Assembly: GCA_902582105.1 (NCBI GenBank)
Contig: CACHQT010000008.1
Span: 1 to 45,011, forward strand
Source: an uncultured Pelagibacteraceae bacterium
Lineage (GTDB): Bacteria; Pseudomonadota; Alphaproteobacteria; Pelagibacterales; Pelagibacteraceae
DNA: 45,011 bases
Direction: 5' to 3'
Every line of letters begins with the position of its first letter. Within the stretch, counting starts at the first letter, position 1. Made by a program: the position numbers and the translations under genes. Below are positions 9,900 through 18,558 of the stretch, in pieces. The notes below the pieces were generated by a model. That model was not told the DNA's origin, searched no databases, and saw only the letters and a list, made by a program, of their open reading frames with translations.

Positions 9900-11363
9900 A
9901 TGAGTGTTCAAGTTTTCTATAAAAATAAGGCTAAATCGAGCGGTCTTGGTGTAATCGCTTTATTCGGAAACGAAAAATTCCAAATACAAAATCTAAGATC
10001 CTATTTTTCAAAAATTGAGGCTTCATATATTGAAAAAATTTCAAAAAAAAAAAATAATACTAAAGAAAATATTATTTCATTTAATATAAATGATAAAACC
10101 ACAATAATTATAATATCAATTAAAAAAATTTTAAAGGGATCTGGTGTAGAGGCATTAGGAGCTCAGTTGTATAATTTCATTAAAAAAGACAATATTAAAA
10201 ATCTTTCTATTTTTTCGGAGAGCATTAATACCAAGCCCGGAAAAGATTTTATTGGCCGTTTCATGCATGGACTTAAATTAAAATCATATGAATTTAATAT
10301 TTATAAATCAAAAAAAATAAAAAATAATTTAACAATCAATTTAATTGGAAAACAAACTACTTTATCTGCTAAAAATAAATTAAAATTTAGAGCCTTAGAA
10401 GAGGGAACTTTTTTTACTAGAGATTTAGTATCGGAACCTGGAAATATTTTACATCCAGATGAATATGCAAAAAGATTAATTAAGTTAAAAAAGTATGGAT
10501 TAAAAGTTACTGTTTATGATCAAAAAAAATTAAAGAAATTAGGATGTAATGCTTTATTGGGGGTTGGACAGGGAAGCATAAGAGGCTCTTATCTTGTAAC
10601 TGTTGAATGGAAAGGAAATAAATCTAAATCAAAACCTTTAGCATTTATTGGTAAAGGAGTTTGTTTTGATACTGGTGGTTACTCGCTTAAACCTGCAAGA
10701 TTTATGGAAGATATGACTTATGATATGGCAGGTTCAGCAGCTGTAGTAGGTTTGATGAAAACTTTAGCTTTAAGAAAAGCAAAAATTAATGCAGTTGGTG
10801 TTGTAGGTCTTGTTGAGAATATGGTAAGTGGAAATGCTCAAAGACCTGGCGACATTGTAAAATCTTATAGCGGAAAAACTATAGAAGTATTAAATACTGA
10901 CGCAGAAGGTAGATTAGTTTTAGCAGACGCTTTAACTTTTACTGAAAAAAAATTTAAACCTGAATTAATGGTCGATTTAGCGACTTTAACTGGCGCTATT
11001 ATTGTTTCTTTGGGTTCAGAATATGCAGGGCTTTTTTCTAATAGTGATAAACTATCAAAACAATTAATTGAAGCCGGTGAAAGAGTTGAGGAAAAATTAT
11101 GGAGAATGCCTCTTCACAAAAACTTTGATAAGCTTATGGACTCTAAAAATGCCGATATGCAAAATATAAATTATGTAGGAGGCGCTGGTTCAACAACAGC
11201 AGCACAATTTTTACAAAGATTTATTTTAAATAAAACATCTTGGGCTCACCTAGATATAGCTGGGATGGCATTTTCAAAATATGGAGGCGCAATAAACCCT
11301 ACTGGAGCAACTGGTTATGGTGTGAGATTATTAAATCAGTTTGTTGAGGATAATTATGAGTAA
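9900..11363 (+). CDS. pepA: Leucyl aminopeptidase, M17 family
   Basis: This cytosolic two-metal aminopeptidase removes N-terminal residues in peptide turnover. The 487 residues match the family. The catalytic C-terminal half has FIGKGVCFDTGGYSLKP (metal-binding lysine and aspartate), MTYDMAGSAAV, and the family signature NTDAEGRLVLADAL. The ATG at 9900 gives the normal length. It overlaps ndk by 8 bases, so the two are probably co-transcribed. The position next to lptF is conserved in alphaproteobacteria. Confidence 0.95.
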   Translation: MSVQVFYKNKAKSSGLGVIALFGNEKFQIQNLRSYFSKIEASYIEKISKKKNNTKENIISFNINDKTTIIIISIKKILKGSGVEALGAQLYNFIKKDNIKNLSIFSESINTKPGKDFIGRFMHGLKLKSYEFNIYKSKKIKNNLTINLIGKQTTLSAKNKLKFRALEEGTFFTRDLVSEPGNILHPDEYAKRLIKLKKYGLKVTVYDQKKLKKLGCNALLGVGQGSIRGSYLVTVEWKGNKSKSKPLAFIGKGVCFDTGGYSLKPARFMEDMTYDMAGSAAVVGLMKTLALRKAKINAVGVVGLVENMVSGNAQRPGDIVKSYSGKTIEVLNTDAEGRLVLADALTFTEKKFKPELMVDLATLTGAIIVSLGSEYAGLFSNSDKLSKQLIEAGERVEEKLWRMPLHKNFDKLMDSKNADMQNINYVGGAGSTTAAQFLQRFILNKTSWAHLDIAGMAFSKYGGAINPTGATGYGVRLLNQFVEDNYE

Positions 11364-11766
11364 TATACAGCAAACTCTATCAATTATAAAACCAGATGCT
11401 GTTGAAAGAAATTTAGATAGTGAGATCAAAGAAATATTTATCAACAAAGGTTTTAAAATTGTAAAAGAAAAAAAAATTCAGTTAACAAAATCTGAAGCAG
11501 AACAATTTTACAAAGTGCATGAAACAAAGCCTTTTTACAATGATTTATGCTCTTATTTATCCTCTGGACCCATACTAGTAATGATTCTCGAAAAAGAAAA
11601 CGCAGTTTTAGCCAATAGAGAAGTTATGGGTGCGACAAATCCAAAAGATGCAAATGAAGGAACAATTAGAAAAAAATTTGGAATATCAATTGATAAAAAT
11701 TCTGTTCATGGATCTGATAGTATTGATAACGCAACGATAGAAATTAATTTTTTCTTTAAAGATTAG
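11356..11766 (+). CDS. ndk: Nucleoside diphosphate kinase Ndk
   Basis: Ndk equilibrates nucleoside triphosphate pools by a ping-pong mechanism with a phosphohistidine. The ATG at 11356 gives 136 residues starting MSNIQQTLSIIKPDAVERN, the expected N terminus; a longer frame from 11341 would add five non-conserved residues. GATNPKDANEGTIR and the active-site NSVHGSDSIDNA are present. It overlaps the end of pepA by 8 bases and the 3' end of convergent purN by 4. Confidence 0.95.
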   Translation: MSNIQQTLSIIKPDAVERNLDSEIKEIFINKGFKIVKEKKIQLTKSEAEQFYKVHETKPFYNDLCSYLSSGPILVMILEKENAVLANREVMGATNPKDANEGTIRKKFGISIDKNSVHGSDSIDNATIEINFFFKD

Positions 11767-12341
11767 TTTAAAATTTTTTTAATAGCAGCTGGATAAATTA
11801 AATGTTCTTTTTTAAGAACTTTTTTTGCTAAAGAATAATGATCATCTTTTTTGGATATTTCGACCTTTTTTTGTAAAATTATTTTTCCTGAATCAAGTTT
11901 AGATGTAACGTAATGCACAGTACATCCTGCAAATTTTTCTTTATTTCTTATAGCTCTAATATGTGTATTCAAACCCTTGTATTTTGGAAGTAAAGAGGGA
12001 TGTATATTAATTATTTTACCTTTGAACTTTTTGATAAAATTTTTAGACAAAATTTTCATGAATCCAGCAAGACAAATTAACTTTATTTCTTTTTGGTTTA
12101 AAATTCGTAAAATTCTTTTATCTGTTCTTATTGTTTTGTCGTAACCAATTATTTTTTTTTCAATTTTATATTTTTTAGAATATTTTAATCCTTTTGCTTT
12201 ATTTGTATTTGAAAATATTAAGTTAACAGTAAATGGATATTTTTTAAATTTAGAAAATTTGATCAAATTTTTTAAATTACTTCCTTTTCCAGAAATAAAA
12301 ACTGCAGTTTTTATTTTATTAAGACCAGTTGATTTTGTCAT
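11763..12341 (-). CDS. purN: Phosphoribosylglycinamide formyltransferase PurN
   Basis: PurN transfers a formyl group from 10-formyl-THF to GAR, the third step of purine synthesis. The 192-residue protein has the phosphate loop FISGKGSNLKNL, the catalytic NIHPSLLPKYKGLNTH, and CTVHYVTSKLDSGKI, all diagnostic. It overlaps purM by 23 bases. Purine synthesis here draws on the same folate C1 pool that the betaine island would feed. Confidence 0.95.
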   Translation of the reverse strand: MTKSTGLNKIKTAVFISGKGSNLKNLIKFSKFKKYPFTVNLIFSNTNKAKGLKYSKKYKIEKKIIGYDKTIRTDKRILRILNQKEIKLICLAGFMKILSKNFIKKFKGKIINIHPSLLPKYKGLNTHIRAIRNKEKFAGCTVHYVTSKLDSGKIILQKKVEISKKDDHYSLAKKVLKKEHLIYPAAIKKILN

Positions 12342-13347
12342 TTAATTCGACTTTATTTTTTCCTGGAACTATTTTGCCTATTAAATATGGTTCATACTCT
12401 TTTTTAAAAAATTTTTTAACTTTTTTAATATTTTTTGGTTTAATGATTAGGCAAAATCCAACACCACAGTTAAAGGTTTTTAACATCTCGGCATCATCAA
12501 TGTTATTTTTTTTTAACCAATTAAATATTTTTTTTGTTTTTAATTTGTTTAAATTTATCTTGGCAACAAGATTATTTGGTATAACTCTTTTTAAATTATC
12601 TTTTATTCCACCGCCAGTAATATTTGCACATCCATTTATTAGATTATTTTTAATTAAGTTTAAAACTTCTTTTACATAAATTTTAGTTGGCCTTAATAAT
12701 TCTTTCTTTAAAAATTTATTTTTTTTTATATTAATTTTTTTTTTACTAATTATATGTCTGACTAGCGAAAAACCATTTGAATGCATTCCACTTGATGGTA
12801 CGGCAAGAATTAGATCGTTTTTTTTAATTTTTTTATTATAAAGAATTTTTTTTTCATCAACTATACCAACCGAAAATCCCGCTATGTCAAATTTACCTTT
12901 TTCATATGTCCCAGGCATTTCAGCAGTTTCACCACCGACCAATTCACATTCTGAAATTTTACAACCTCTTTGAATGCCTTTTATTATTTGTTTAAGTTTT
13001 TCAAGATCAATTTTGTTAATCGATATATAATCTAGAAAAATTAAAGGCTTTGCACCTTGAACTATTAGGTCATTTACACACATAGCAACCAAATCAATAC
13101 CGATCGTGTCATATTTATTATAAATATTTGCTATTTCAATTTTTGTACCAACTCCATCAGTGCTAGCTACAATTTTTGGTCTTTTATAACTTTTAGGAAT
13201 GTCCGAAATTGATCCAAAACCACCTATATTTTTAAACTTTTTATTGCCCTTATTTTTTGGTGAAATATTAGATATAAATTTAACAAAATTATCAGCAGCA
13301 TTTATGTTCACACCACTTTTTAGATATGTAAATTTGTTTTTTTTCAT
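12319..13347 (-). CDS. purM: Phosphoribosylformylglycinamidine cyclo-ligase PurM (AIR synthetase)
   Basis: PurM closes the imidazole ring of the purine precursor with ATP. The 342 residues match the family. Motifs include STDGVGTKIEIA, AMCVNDLIVQGAKPLIFLDY, VGGETAEMPGTY, SSGMHSNGFSLVR and ITGGGIKDNL, in the normal order. purM-purN is a standard operon pair. Its ATG lies only 11 bases from the divergent start at 13359, so at least one promoter must overlap coding sequence. Confidence 0.96.
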   Translation of the reverse strand: MKKNKFTYLKSGVNINAADNFVKFISNISPKNKGNKKFKNIGGFGSISDIPKSYKRPKIVASTDGVGTKIEIANIYNKYDTIGIDLVAMCVNDLIVQGAKPLIFLDYISINKIDLEKLKQIIKGIQRGCKISECELVGGETAEMPGTYEKGKFDIAGFSVGIVDEKKILYNKKIKKNDLILAVPSSGMHSNGFSLVRHIISKKKINIKKNKFLKKELLRPTKIYVKEVLNLIKNNLINGCANITGGGIKDNLKRVIPNNLVAKINLNKLKTKKIFNWLKKNNIDDAEMLKTFNCGVGFCLIIKPKNIKKVKKFFKKEYEPYLIGKIVPGKNKVELNDKINWS

Positions 13348-13358
13348 TAGTATTAAAT

Positions 13359-14438
13359 ATGCAATTTAAAAAAAAAATAAGTAATATGAATAAGTTTTAT
13401 ATAATTTTTTTTTCTTTCGTTCTATTTATAAATATAATTTCCATTTCTACATCAACAGCAGGTTCTTTCAAAATTAAAGATTTAGAGATTTCCGAGCCTT
13501 TTGATGGGAATTTTAATAAGGAAAAAGTTATTAATAAAGGATTTAAAGAGGCATTCTTAGAATTAATATCAATGATTACAACCTCAAGTGATCAAAAAAA
13601 AATTAAAAAAACATCTTTAGATCAAGTCAAAAGTTTAATTGATTCTTTTACAATGAGCAAAGAAAGATTTGCAAACAATTTGTATATAGTCAATTTTGAT
13701 GTAAGTTTTAATAAAAAAAATACTTTAAACTTCTTTGAAAAAAAAAATATTTTTCCATCAACACCAAAAAAAAAAGAAGTATTATTAATACCAGTTTTTG
13801 TTGAAATGCAATCTAATCAAATTTCACTTTTTCATAACAATGTATTCTATGATTTATGGAATTTACAAAAAGAGAGATACTATTTATTAAATTATATTTT
13901 GCCAACAGAAGATATTGAGGATGTAAATTTACTTTTGAAAAATAGAAAATCTATTGAGGAATATGATTTTAAGAAAATTATTAAAAAATATAATCTTGAA
14001 GATTTTATAATTGTAATTATTTATAAAAATTTCAATGAATTAAAAATACTTTCGAAAATACAAATAAATGATAATGCAAAAATAGAAAATCAGACCTTTT
14101 TAGATATAAATGTAAAAGACGATAAAAATTTAAATTTTGTTATTTCTGAGCTTAAAAGAAATTATGAAAATTACTGGAAAGATATTAATAAAATTAATAC
14201 ATCTATAAAACTTCCATTAAATGTTTCTCTAGAGTCCTCGAATTATGAAAAAATTTTAAATTTTGAAGGTGCATTAGAAGACTTAGATTTGATATTTAGT
14301 TATGAAATTTCAAAATTCGATAATAAGATAATCAATTATAAGCTAATATATAATGGAGCACCTAACCAATTTATTAATGATTTAGAAACGAAAGGTTTTG
14401 AGATTGATATTCAGAATCAAAACTGGAAAATTAAATGA
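13359..14438 (+). CDS. Putative periplasmic DUF2066-like protein
   Basis: Role unknown. The 359-residue protein has a hydrophobic signal-like segment at residues 13-35. A second ATG at 13386 would begin MNKFYIIFFSFVLF, a cleaner signal peptide. After it comes a mixed alpha/beta region with GFKEAFLELISMIT and a lysine-rich sequence. Length, export signal and position between purM and hdaA resemble DUF2066 proteins of alphaproteobacteria; I see no catalytic motif. Its stop overlaps the hdaA start (ATGA), so the two are translationally coupled. Confidence 0.5.
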   Translation: MQFKKKISNMNKFYIIFFSFVLFINIISISTSTAGSFKIKDLEISEPFDGNFNKEKVINKGFKEAFLELISMITTSSDQKKIKKTSLDQVKSLIDSFTMSKERFANNLYIVNFDVSFNKKNTLNFFEKKNIFPSTPKKKEVLLIPVFVEMQSNQISLFHNNVFYDLWNLQKERYYLLNYILPTEDIEDVNLLLKNRKSIEEYDFKKIIKKYNLEDFIIVIIYKNFNELKILSKIQINDNAKIENQTFLDINVKDDKNLNFVISELKRNYENYWKDINKINTSIKLPLNVSLESSNYEKILNFEGALEDLDLIFSYEISKFDNKIINYKLIYNGAPNQFINDLETKGFEIDIQNQNWKIK

Positions 14439-15097
14439 CGAATTTAAACCAACTCCTATTAAATTTTGAATATAAACAAAACTTCAAAGATGAAGATTTT
14501 TATGTAAGTAAAAGTAATTATTTTGCATTTAATTTAATTAATACTTGGCCCAAATGGGAAAAGAATTTTTTGAATATTTGTGGTGATAAATTTTCGGGAA
14601 AATCTCATTTGACAAACATTTTTTTGAAAAAATTTAAAGGAATAAAAATTAACGCACATTCACTTAAAAATGAAAACCTAAACGAAATTAAGGTTTATGA
14701 AAATGTTATTCTAGAAAATTTCGATATAAATATTAATGAAGTTCTAATTTATTCTTTATTCAATACCATTGATCAAGATAATAAGTTTTTAATCATAAAT
14801 TCAACTACCCCCATAAATGAGATAAAATTTAAATTAGATGATTTGAAATCAAGAGCAAAAGATTGTCTTTTTGCAAAGATTGAAAAGCCCGATGATGAGC
14901 TTATGTTTGCTCTAATTTTAAAAAATTTTTCCGATCGTCAGATTGTAATAGATAAAAAACTCATTGATTTTATTATTAAAAGAATAGATAGATCGTATGA
15001 CAAAATATTTGAATTCATATATAAAATTGATGAATTAAGTTTAAAAAAAAAAAAACCAATTGATTTTAAAACGATCAAAGAAGTATTGAAAGCTTAG
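14435..15097 (+). CDS. hdaA: DnaA-related regulatory protein HdaA
   Basis: HdaA/Hda is a short DnaA homologue that, with the sliding clamp, promotes DnaA-ATP hydrolysis and prevents over-initiation. The 220-residue protein has an N-terminal QLLLNFEYK, which resembles the clamp-binding QxxLxF motif, a degenerate P-loop CGDKFSGKSHLT near residue 49, an LENFDI Walker-B-like strand, and a helical lid region with DLKSRAKD. The DnaA DNA-binding domain is absent, as expected for Hda. It sits between the DUF2066-like gene and aspS. Confidence 0.78.
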   Translation: MTNLNQLLLNFEYKQNFKDEDFYVSKSNYFAFNLINTWPKWEKNFLNICGDKFSGKSHLTNIFLKKFKGIKINAHSLKNENLNEIKVYENVILENFDININEVLIYSLFNTIDQDNKFLIINSTTPINEIKFKLDDLKSRAKDCLFAKIEKPDDELMFALILKNFSDRQIVIDKKLIDFIIKRIDRSYDKIFEFIYKIDELSLKKKKPIDFKTIKEVLKA

Positions 15098-15098
15098 C

Positions 15099-16880
15099 TT
15101 GAGCAAATATAGAACACACAACTGTGGTGAATTAACCAAAAAAAACAAATCAGAAGACATTATTTTGTCTGGATGGATTAATAAAAAACGTGATCATGGA
15201 AACTTATTATTTATCGATTTAAGAGATAACTATGGCATAACACAATGTGTTATTGATAAAAGTAATAAATATTTTGTTCAGTTAGAAAAAATCCAACTGG
15301 AAAGTGTCATCAAATTATTAGGAAAAGTTGTAGAGAGAAGCAAAGATACTATTAACTCAGAACTTAAAACTGGCGAAATTGAAGTTGTTGTAGATTCTTT
15401 CGAAATACTTGGTCAATGTAAAGAACTTCCGATGCCTGTATTTACAGATCAAGAATACTCTGAAGAAATTAGACTTAAGTATAGATTTTTAGATTTAAGA
15501 AGAAGAAAAATACATGAAAATATTATTTTACGATCAAAGGTAATTTCTTTTATCAGAAAAGAAATGAATGAATTGGGTTTTTTAGAGTTTCAAACTCCAA
15601 TTTTAACTTCATCAAGTCCTGAAGGAGCAAGAGACTTCTTAGTTCCAAGTAGATTGAATCCCGGAAAATTTTATGCACTTCCACAGGCACCTCAACAATT
15701 TAAACAATTGATAATGGTCTCTGGTTTTGACAAGTATTTTCAAATAGCACCTTGCTTTAGAGATGAAGATGCAAGGGCCGATAGAAGTCCAGGAGAATTC
15801 TATCAACTTGATTTAGAAATGTCATTTGTAGAACAAGAAGACGTTTTCAATGTTGTGGAAAAATTAATGATAAATTTATTTAAAAATTTTTCTTCAAAAA
15901 AACTACTAAATAACAAATTTCCGAGAATCCCTTATGAGGAGGCGATGTTAAAATATGGAAGTGATAAACCTGATTTAAGAAATCCATTATTGATATATGA
16001 TTTAACAAATATTTTTACCAGGGAAGATGTAAAATTTGACATTTTTAAAAAATTAGTAAAATCAGGATCAAAAGTAAGAGCAATTGTTACAAAAAATACA
16101 AAAGACAAACCCAGAAGTTTTTTTGATAATGTAGACAAATGGGCAAAAGACGAAGGAGCTTCAGGTTTGGCATACTTTACAATTGAAAATCAAAATGAAA
16201 TTTCTGCAAAAGGCCCTGTAGGAAAATTTTTTTCAAAAAAGTCATTAGAGGAAATTATGAAAATTACAGGAGCAGATGTAGGAGATAGTATCTTTTTTGC
16301 TTGCGGAAAAATTAAAGAAGTTGAAAAAATTTCTTCACTTGCAAGAGATAAAATAGCTGAAGATTTGAACTTAATTGACAAAGACTCCTTCGCTTTTTGT
16401 TGGATAGTTGACTATCCAATGTTTGAAGTGGATGAAAATAATAAAATTAAATTTAGTCACAATCCTTTTTCAATGCCTCAAGGAAATATTGAAAAAATTG
16501 ATTTTAAAAAACCATTAAATATAAAAGCGTATCAATATGATATTGTTTGTAATGGTATTGAATTATCCTCAGGTGCTATTAGAAATCATATACCAGAATT
16601 GATGTATAAATTATTTTCGTTAGCAGGTTATGATAAAAAGCAGGTTGATGACAAATTTAGTGGCATGATAAATGCCTTGAGTTATGGAGCTCCTCCACAT
16701 GGGGGAATAGCTCCAGGTATAGATAGGATTGTCATGCTTTTAGCTGATGAAAAGAACATAAGAGAGGTAACAATGTTCCCAATGAATCAAAATGCACAAG
16801 ATTTGATGATGAACGCTCCATCTGAAGTCTCAGAAAATCAACTCAAAGAACTTAATTTATTATTAAAAAAGAAAAAATAG
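15099..16880 (+). CDS. aspS: Aspartyl-tRNA synthetase AspS
   Basis: This class II synthetase charges tRNA-Asp and, in many alphaproteobacteria, also tRNA-Asn. The 593-residue length and the GAD-type insert fit the bacterial form. It has the N-terminal OB-fold (SGWINKKRDHGNLLFIDLRD), motif 2 region (FRDEDARADRSPGEFYQLDLE), and motif 3 (GGIAPGIDRIVMLL). The start is TTG at 15099, one base after the hdaA stop; MSKYRTHNCGEL matches the usual AspRS N terminus and no ATG is available there. It ends 1 base from the convergent gene. Confidence 0.96.
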   Translation: MSKYRTHNCGELTKKNKSEDIILSGWINKKRDHGNLLFIDLRDNYGITQCVIDKSNKYFVQLEKIQLESVIKLLGKVVERSKDTINSELKTGEIEVVVDSFEILGQCKELPMPVFTDQEYSEEIRLKYRFLDLRRRKIHENIILRSKVISFIRKEMNELGFLEFQTPILTSSSPEGARDFLVPSRLNPGKFYALPQAPQQFKQLIMVSGFDKYFQIAPCFRDEDARADRSPGEFYQLDLEMSFVEQEDVFNVVEKLMINLFKNFSSKKLLNNKFPRIPYEEAMLKYGSDKPDLRNPLLIYDLTNIFTREDVKFDIFKKLVKSGSKVRAIVTKNTKDKPRSFFDNVDKWAKDEGASGLAYFTIENQNEISAKGPVGKFFSKKSLEEIMKITGADVGDSIFFACGKIKEVEKISSLARDKIAEDLNLIDKDSFAFCWIVDYPMFEVDENNKIKFSHNPFSMPQGNIEKIDFKKPLNIKAYQYDIVCNGIELSSGAIRNHIPELMYKLFSLAGYDKKQVDDKFSGMINALSYGAPPHGGIAPGIDRIVMLLADEKNIREVTMFPMNQNAQDLMMNAPSEVSENQLKELNLLLKKKK

Positions 16881-16881
16881 T

Positions 16882-17712
16882 TTATTTTTTTCCTTTTAAA
16901 TTAATTTTAATATCTGACAAATCGACAAGGTTTTTTTTATAATTGCTTCTTATAAAACCCTTGCTTGTTATATCTTTAACAATTTTTAAAAATTGATTTT
17001 GACCTTCTGATTCTTCATCTTCAGAAATGCTAGATTTGTCGGTGCCACCTATTGACGGTGTATGAGCTAAATCTTCTCTATTTTGGTATGATATAGCTAA
17101 CTCTCTAAAAATGTAATCAAGCATAGATGTTGCGCTTAAAATTCTATCATTCCCAAGAACTTTTCCAGAAGGTTCAAATTTAGTTCCAACATATGCGTTA
17201 ATAAATTCATCAAGTGGAACTCCATATTGAAGACCTAAAGAAATAGCAATTGCAAAATTATTCATTAACGCTTTTACAAGTTCACCTTCTTTGCTTGTAT
17301 CTATGAAAATTTCACCAATTTTACCATCTTCATATTCACCGGTGTGTAAATATATTTTGTGATCACCAATTGTAGCTTTTTGAATGTAGCCTTTTCTTCT
17401 ATCTGGCATACTAAATCTTTTACTTACACCTTCGTTAATTTTTTGAACAAATTTTTGGTTGTTTTCTTTGGAAATAACTTTCGGTTGGGATTTTTCTGCA
17501 AACACCTCTATATTTTTATTTTGTTTATTGTTTTTACCAATACCTTCATTTAAATTTTTAGTTTTTCTATTATCTAATTTAACGTCTAAAATTTCAAATT
17601 TTCCATCATCTCTTTTTTCGAGCTTTGCAAGTTCTGACTCATTAATATCATCGAGATAATGGCTTACTTTTATGCTACAAGTGTAATAAGTTTCTACTAA
17701 ATATTTTGCCAT
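16882..17712 (-). CDS. Stand-alone C-terminal (TSCPD-type) domain of B12-dependent ribonucleotide reductase
   Basis: The middle of this 276-residue protein (about residues 103-218) closely follows the C-terminal domain of alphaproteobacterial class II reductase Nrd[55 protein letters not shown], and [15 protein letters not shown]. The catalytic barrel, substrate cysteines and B12-binding part are absent. The first 60 residues ([20 protein letters not shown]) and an acidic linker near 225-240 do not resemble NrdJ as I remember it. It may be an NrdJb-like accessory or regulatory protein. It is followed head-on by aspS and preceded by a 110-base divergent region. Confidence 0.72.
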   Translation of the reverse strand: MAKYLVETYYTCSIKVSHYLDDINESELAKLEKRDDGKFEILDVKLDNRKTKNLNEGIGKNNKQNKNIEVFAEKSQPKVISKENNQKFVQKINEGVSKRFSMPDRRKGYIQKATIGDHKIYLHTGEYEDGKIGEIFIDTSKEGELVKALMNNFAIAISLGLQYGVPLDEFINAYVGTKFEPSGKVLGNDRILSATSMLDYIFRELAISYQNREDLAHTPSIGGTDKSSISEDEESEGQNQFLKIVKDITSKGFIRSNYKKNLVDLSDIKINLKGKK

Positions 17713-17822
17713 TATTTTCCTTTAAATTTTTTTTGAATCTTAAAACAATATTTTATATACAAATTATTATTTTAGTCTAATTTATTATATACAATTTTAA
17801 ATTGAAATAATTATAAAAAAAC
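17713..17822. promoter_or_regulatory. Divergent intergenic region
   Basis: This 110-base, extremely AT-rich gap separates the NrdJ-domain gene from the NDUFA12 gene. On the minus strand a purine-rich AAGGAAAATAATG provides the ribosome site for the NrdJ-domain gene. I see no RNA gene or clear operator. Confidence 0.4.
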
Positions 17823-18182
17823 ATGTTGACATTTGTTAAACAAATTTTTGTATGGTGGAATCAAGCAACCATTGGGACACGTCTCAAAACTATTTTTTTT
17901 GGAAAATTGGTTGGTAAAGATTCTTTTGGAAATAAATACTATCAAAATAAATCAGGTAACAGATGGGTTATTTATAAAGATGAAATTGATGCTTCAAAAA
18001 TACCAAACGAATGGTTTTCTTGGATTCATTTTACTAAGAATAAAATTGAAAATGTACATGAATTCCAAAAGTATGAATGGCAAAAACCACATCAGCCTAA
18101 TCAAACGGGCACAAACAAATCTTATCATCCAAATAAAAATAATGAAAAAAGTAACAAAAAATATAAAAGTTGGAAAAACTAA
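17823..18182 (+). CDS. NADH:ubiquinone oxidoreductase subunit NDUFA12 family
   Basis: The family is an accessory subunit or assembly factor of respiratory complex I, shared by alphaproteobacteria and mitochondria. The 119-residue protein contains the family pattern GKLVGKDSFGNKYYQNK, RWVIYKDEIDASKIPNEW and WIHFT, then a hydrophilic tail rich in Asn and Lys. The rest of complex I is not in this window. Its 3' end overlaps the start of the DUF2155 gene by about 41 bases, an arrangement consistent with co-transcription. Confidence 0.88.
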   Translation: MLTFVKQIFVWWNQATIGTRLKTIFFGKLVGKDSFGNKYYQNKSGNRWVIYKDEIDASKIPNEWFSWIHFTKNKIENVHEFQKYEWQKPHQPNQTGTNKSYHPNKNNEKSNKKYKSWKN

Positions 18183-18558
18183 CTTTTTGGTTTTTTTTAT
18201 AATTTTAATTTTTATAACTAGCTCTTTTTCTTTGAGTTCTGAAGAAAATTCTAAATTTCTAGAGGGAAATTTTATTGAAATTAAAATTTTAGATAAAGTA
18301 AGTTCAAAAAATAGTTTGTTGAAAATAAAAATTGGAGAAGAGAAAAAATTTAAAAACCTTACAATTAAACCACTTAGATGCAAAAACTCTGAGTTCGACG
18401 ATAGTCCAGAAATTACTGCTTATCTTCAAGTCAAAGATTTAACAAATAAAAATAAAGATGAAGTTTTCGTTTTTAATGGTTGGACTTTTTACTCAAGTCC
18501 TACGATTAATCCATTTGATCATCCAGTTTATGATATTTGGCTTGCGAATTGTTATTAA
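18142..18558 (+). CDS. Exported DUF2155-family protein
   Basis: Function unknown. The ATG at 18142 gives 138 residues: a basic start (MKKVTKNIKVGKTN), a hydrophobic segment to about residue 33, then a compact domain ending with FVFNGWTFYSSPTINPF and HPVYDIWLANC. The FxGWxFxSSP and HPVYDxWxxxC pattern marks DUF2155, which in alphaproteobacteria follows NDUFA12. The frame is open far upstream to 17833, but that part only shadows NDUFA12. A TTG at 18187 is a weaker alternative start. It overlaps the convergent accC by 4 bases. Confidence 0.78.
   Translation: MKKVTKNIKVGKTNFLVFFIILIFITSSFSLSSEENSKFLEGNFIEIKILDKVSSKNSLLKIKIGEEKKFKNLTIKPLRCKNSEFDDSPEITAYLQVKDLTNKNKDEVFVFNGWTFYSSPTINPFDHPVYDIWLANCY

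Noticed and set aside
17833-18141. Upstream extension of the DUF2155 gene
   Set aside because: This part shadows NDUFA12 in another frame. The signal peptide and conserved domain start at the ATG at 18142.
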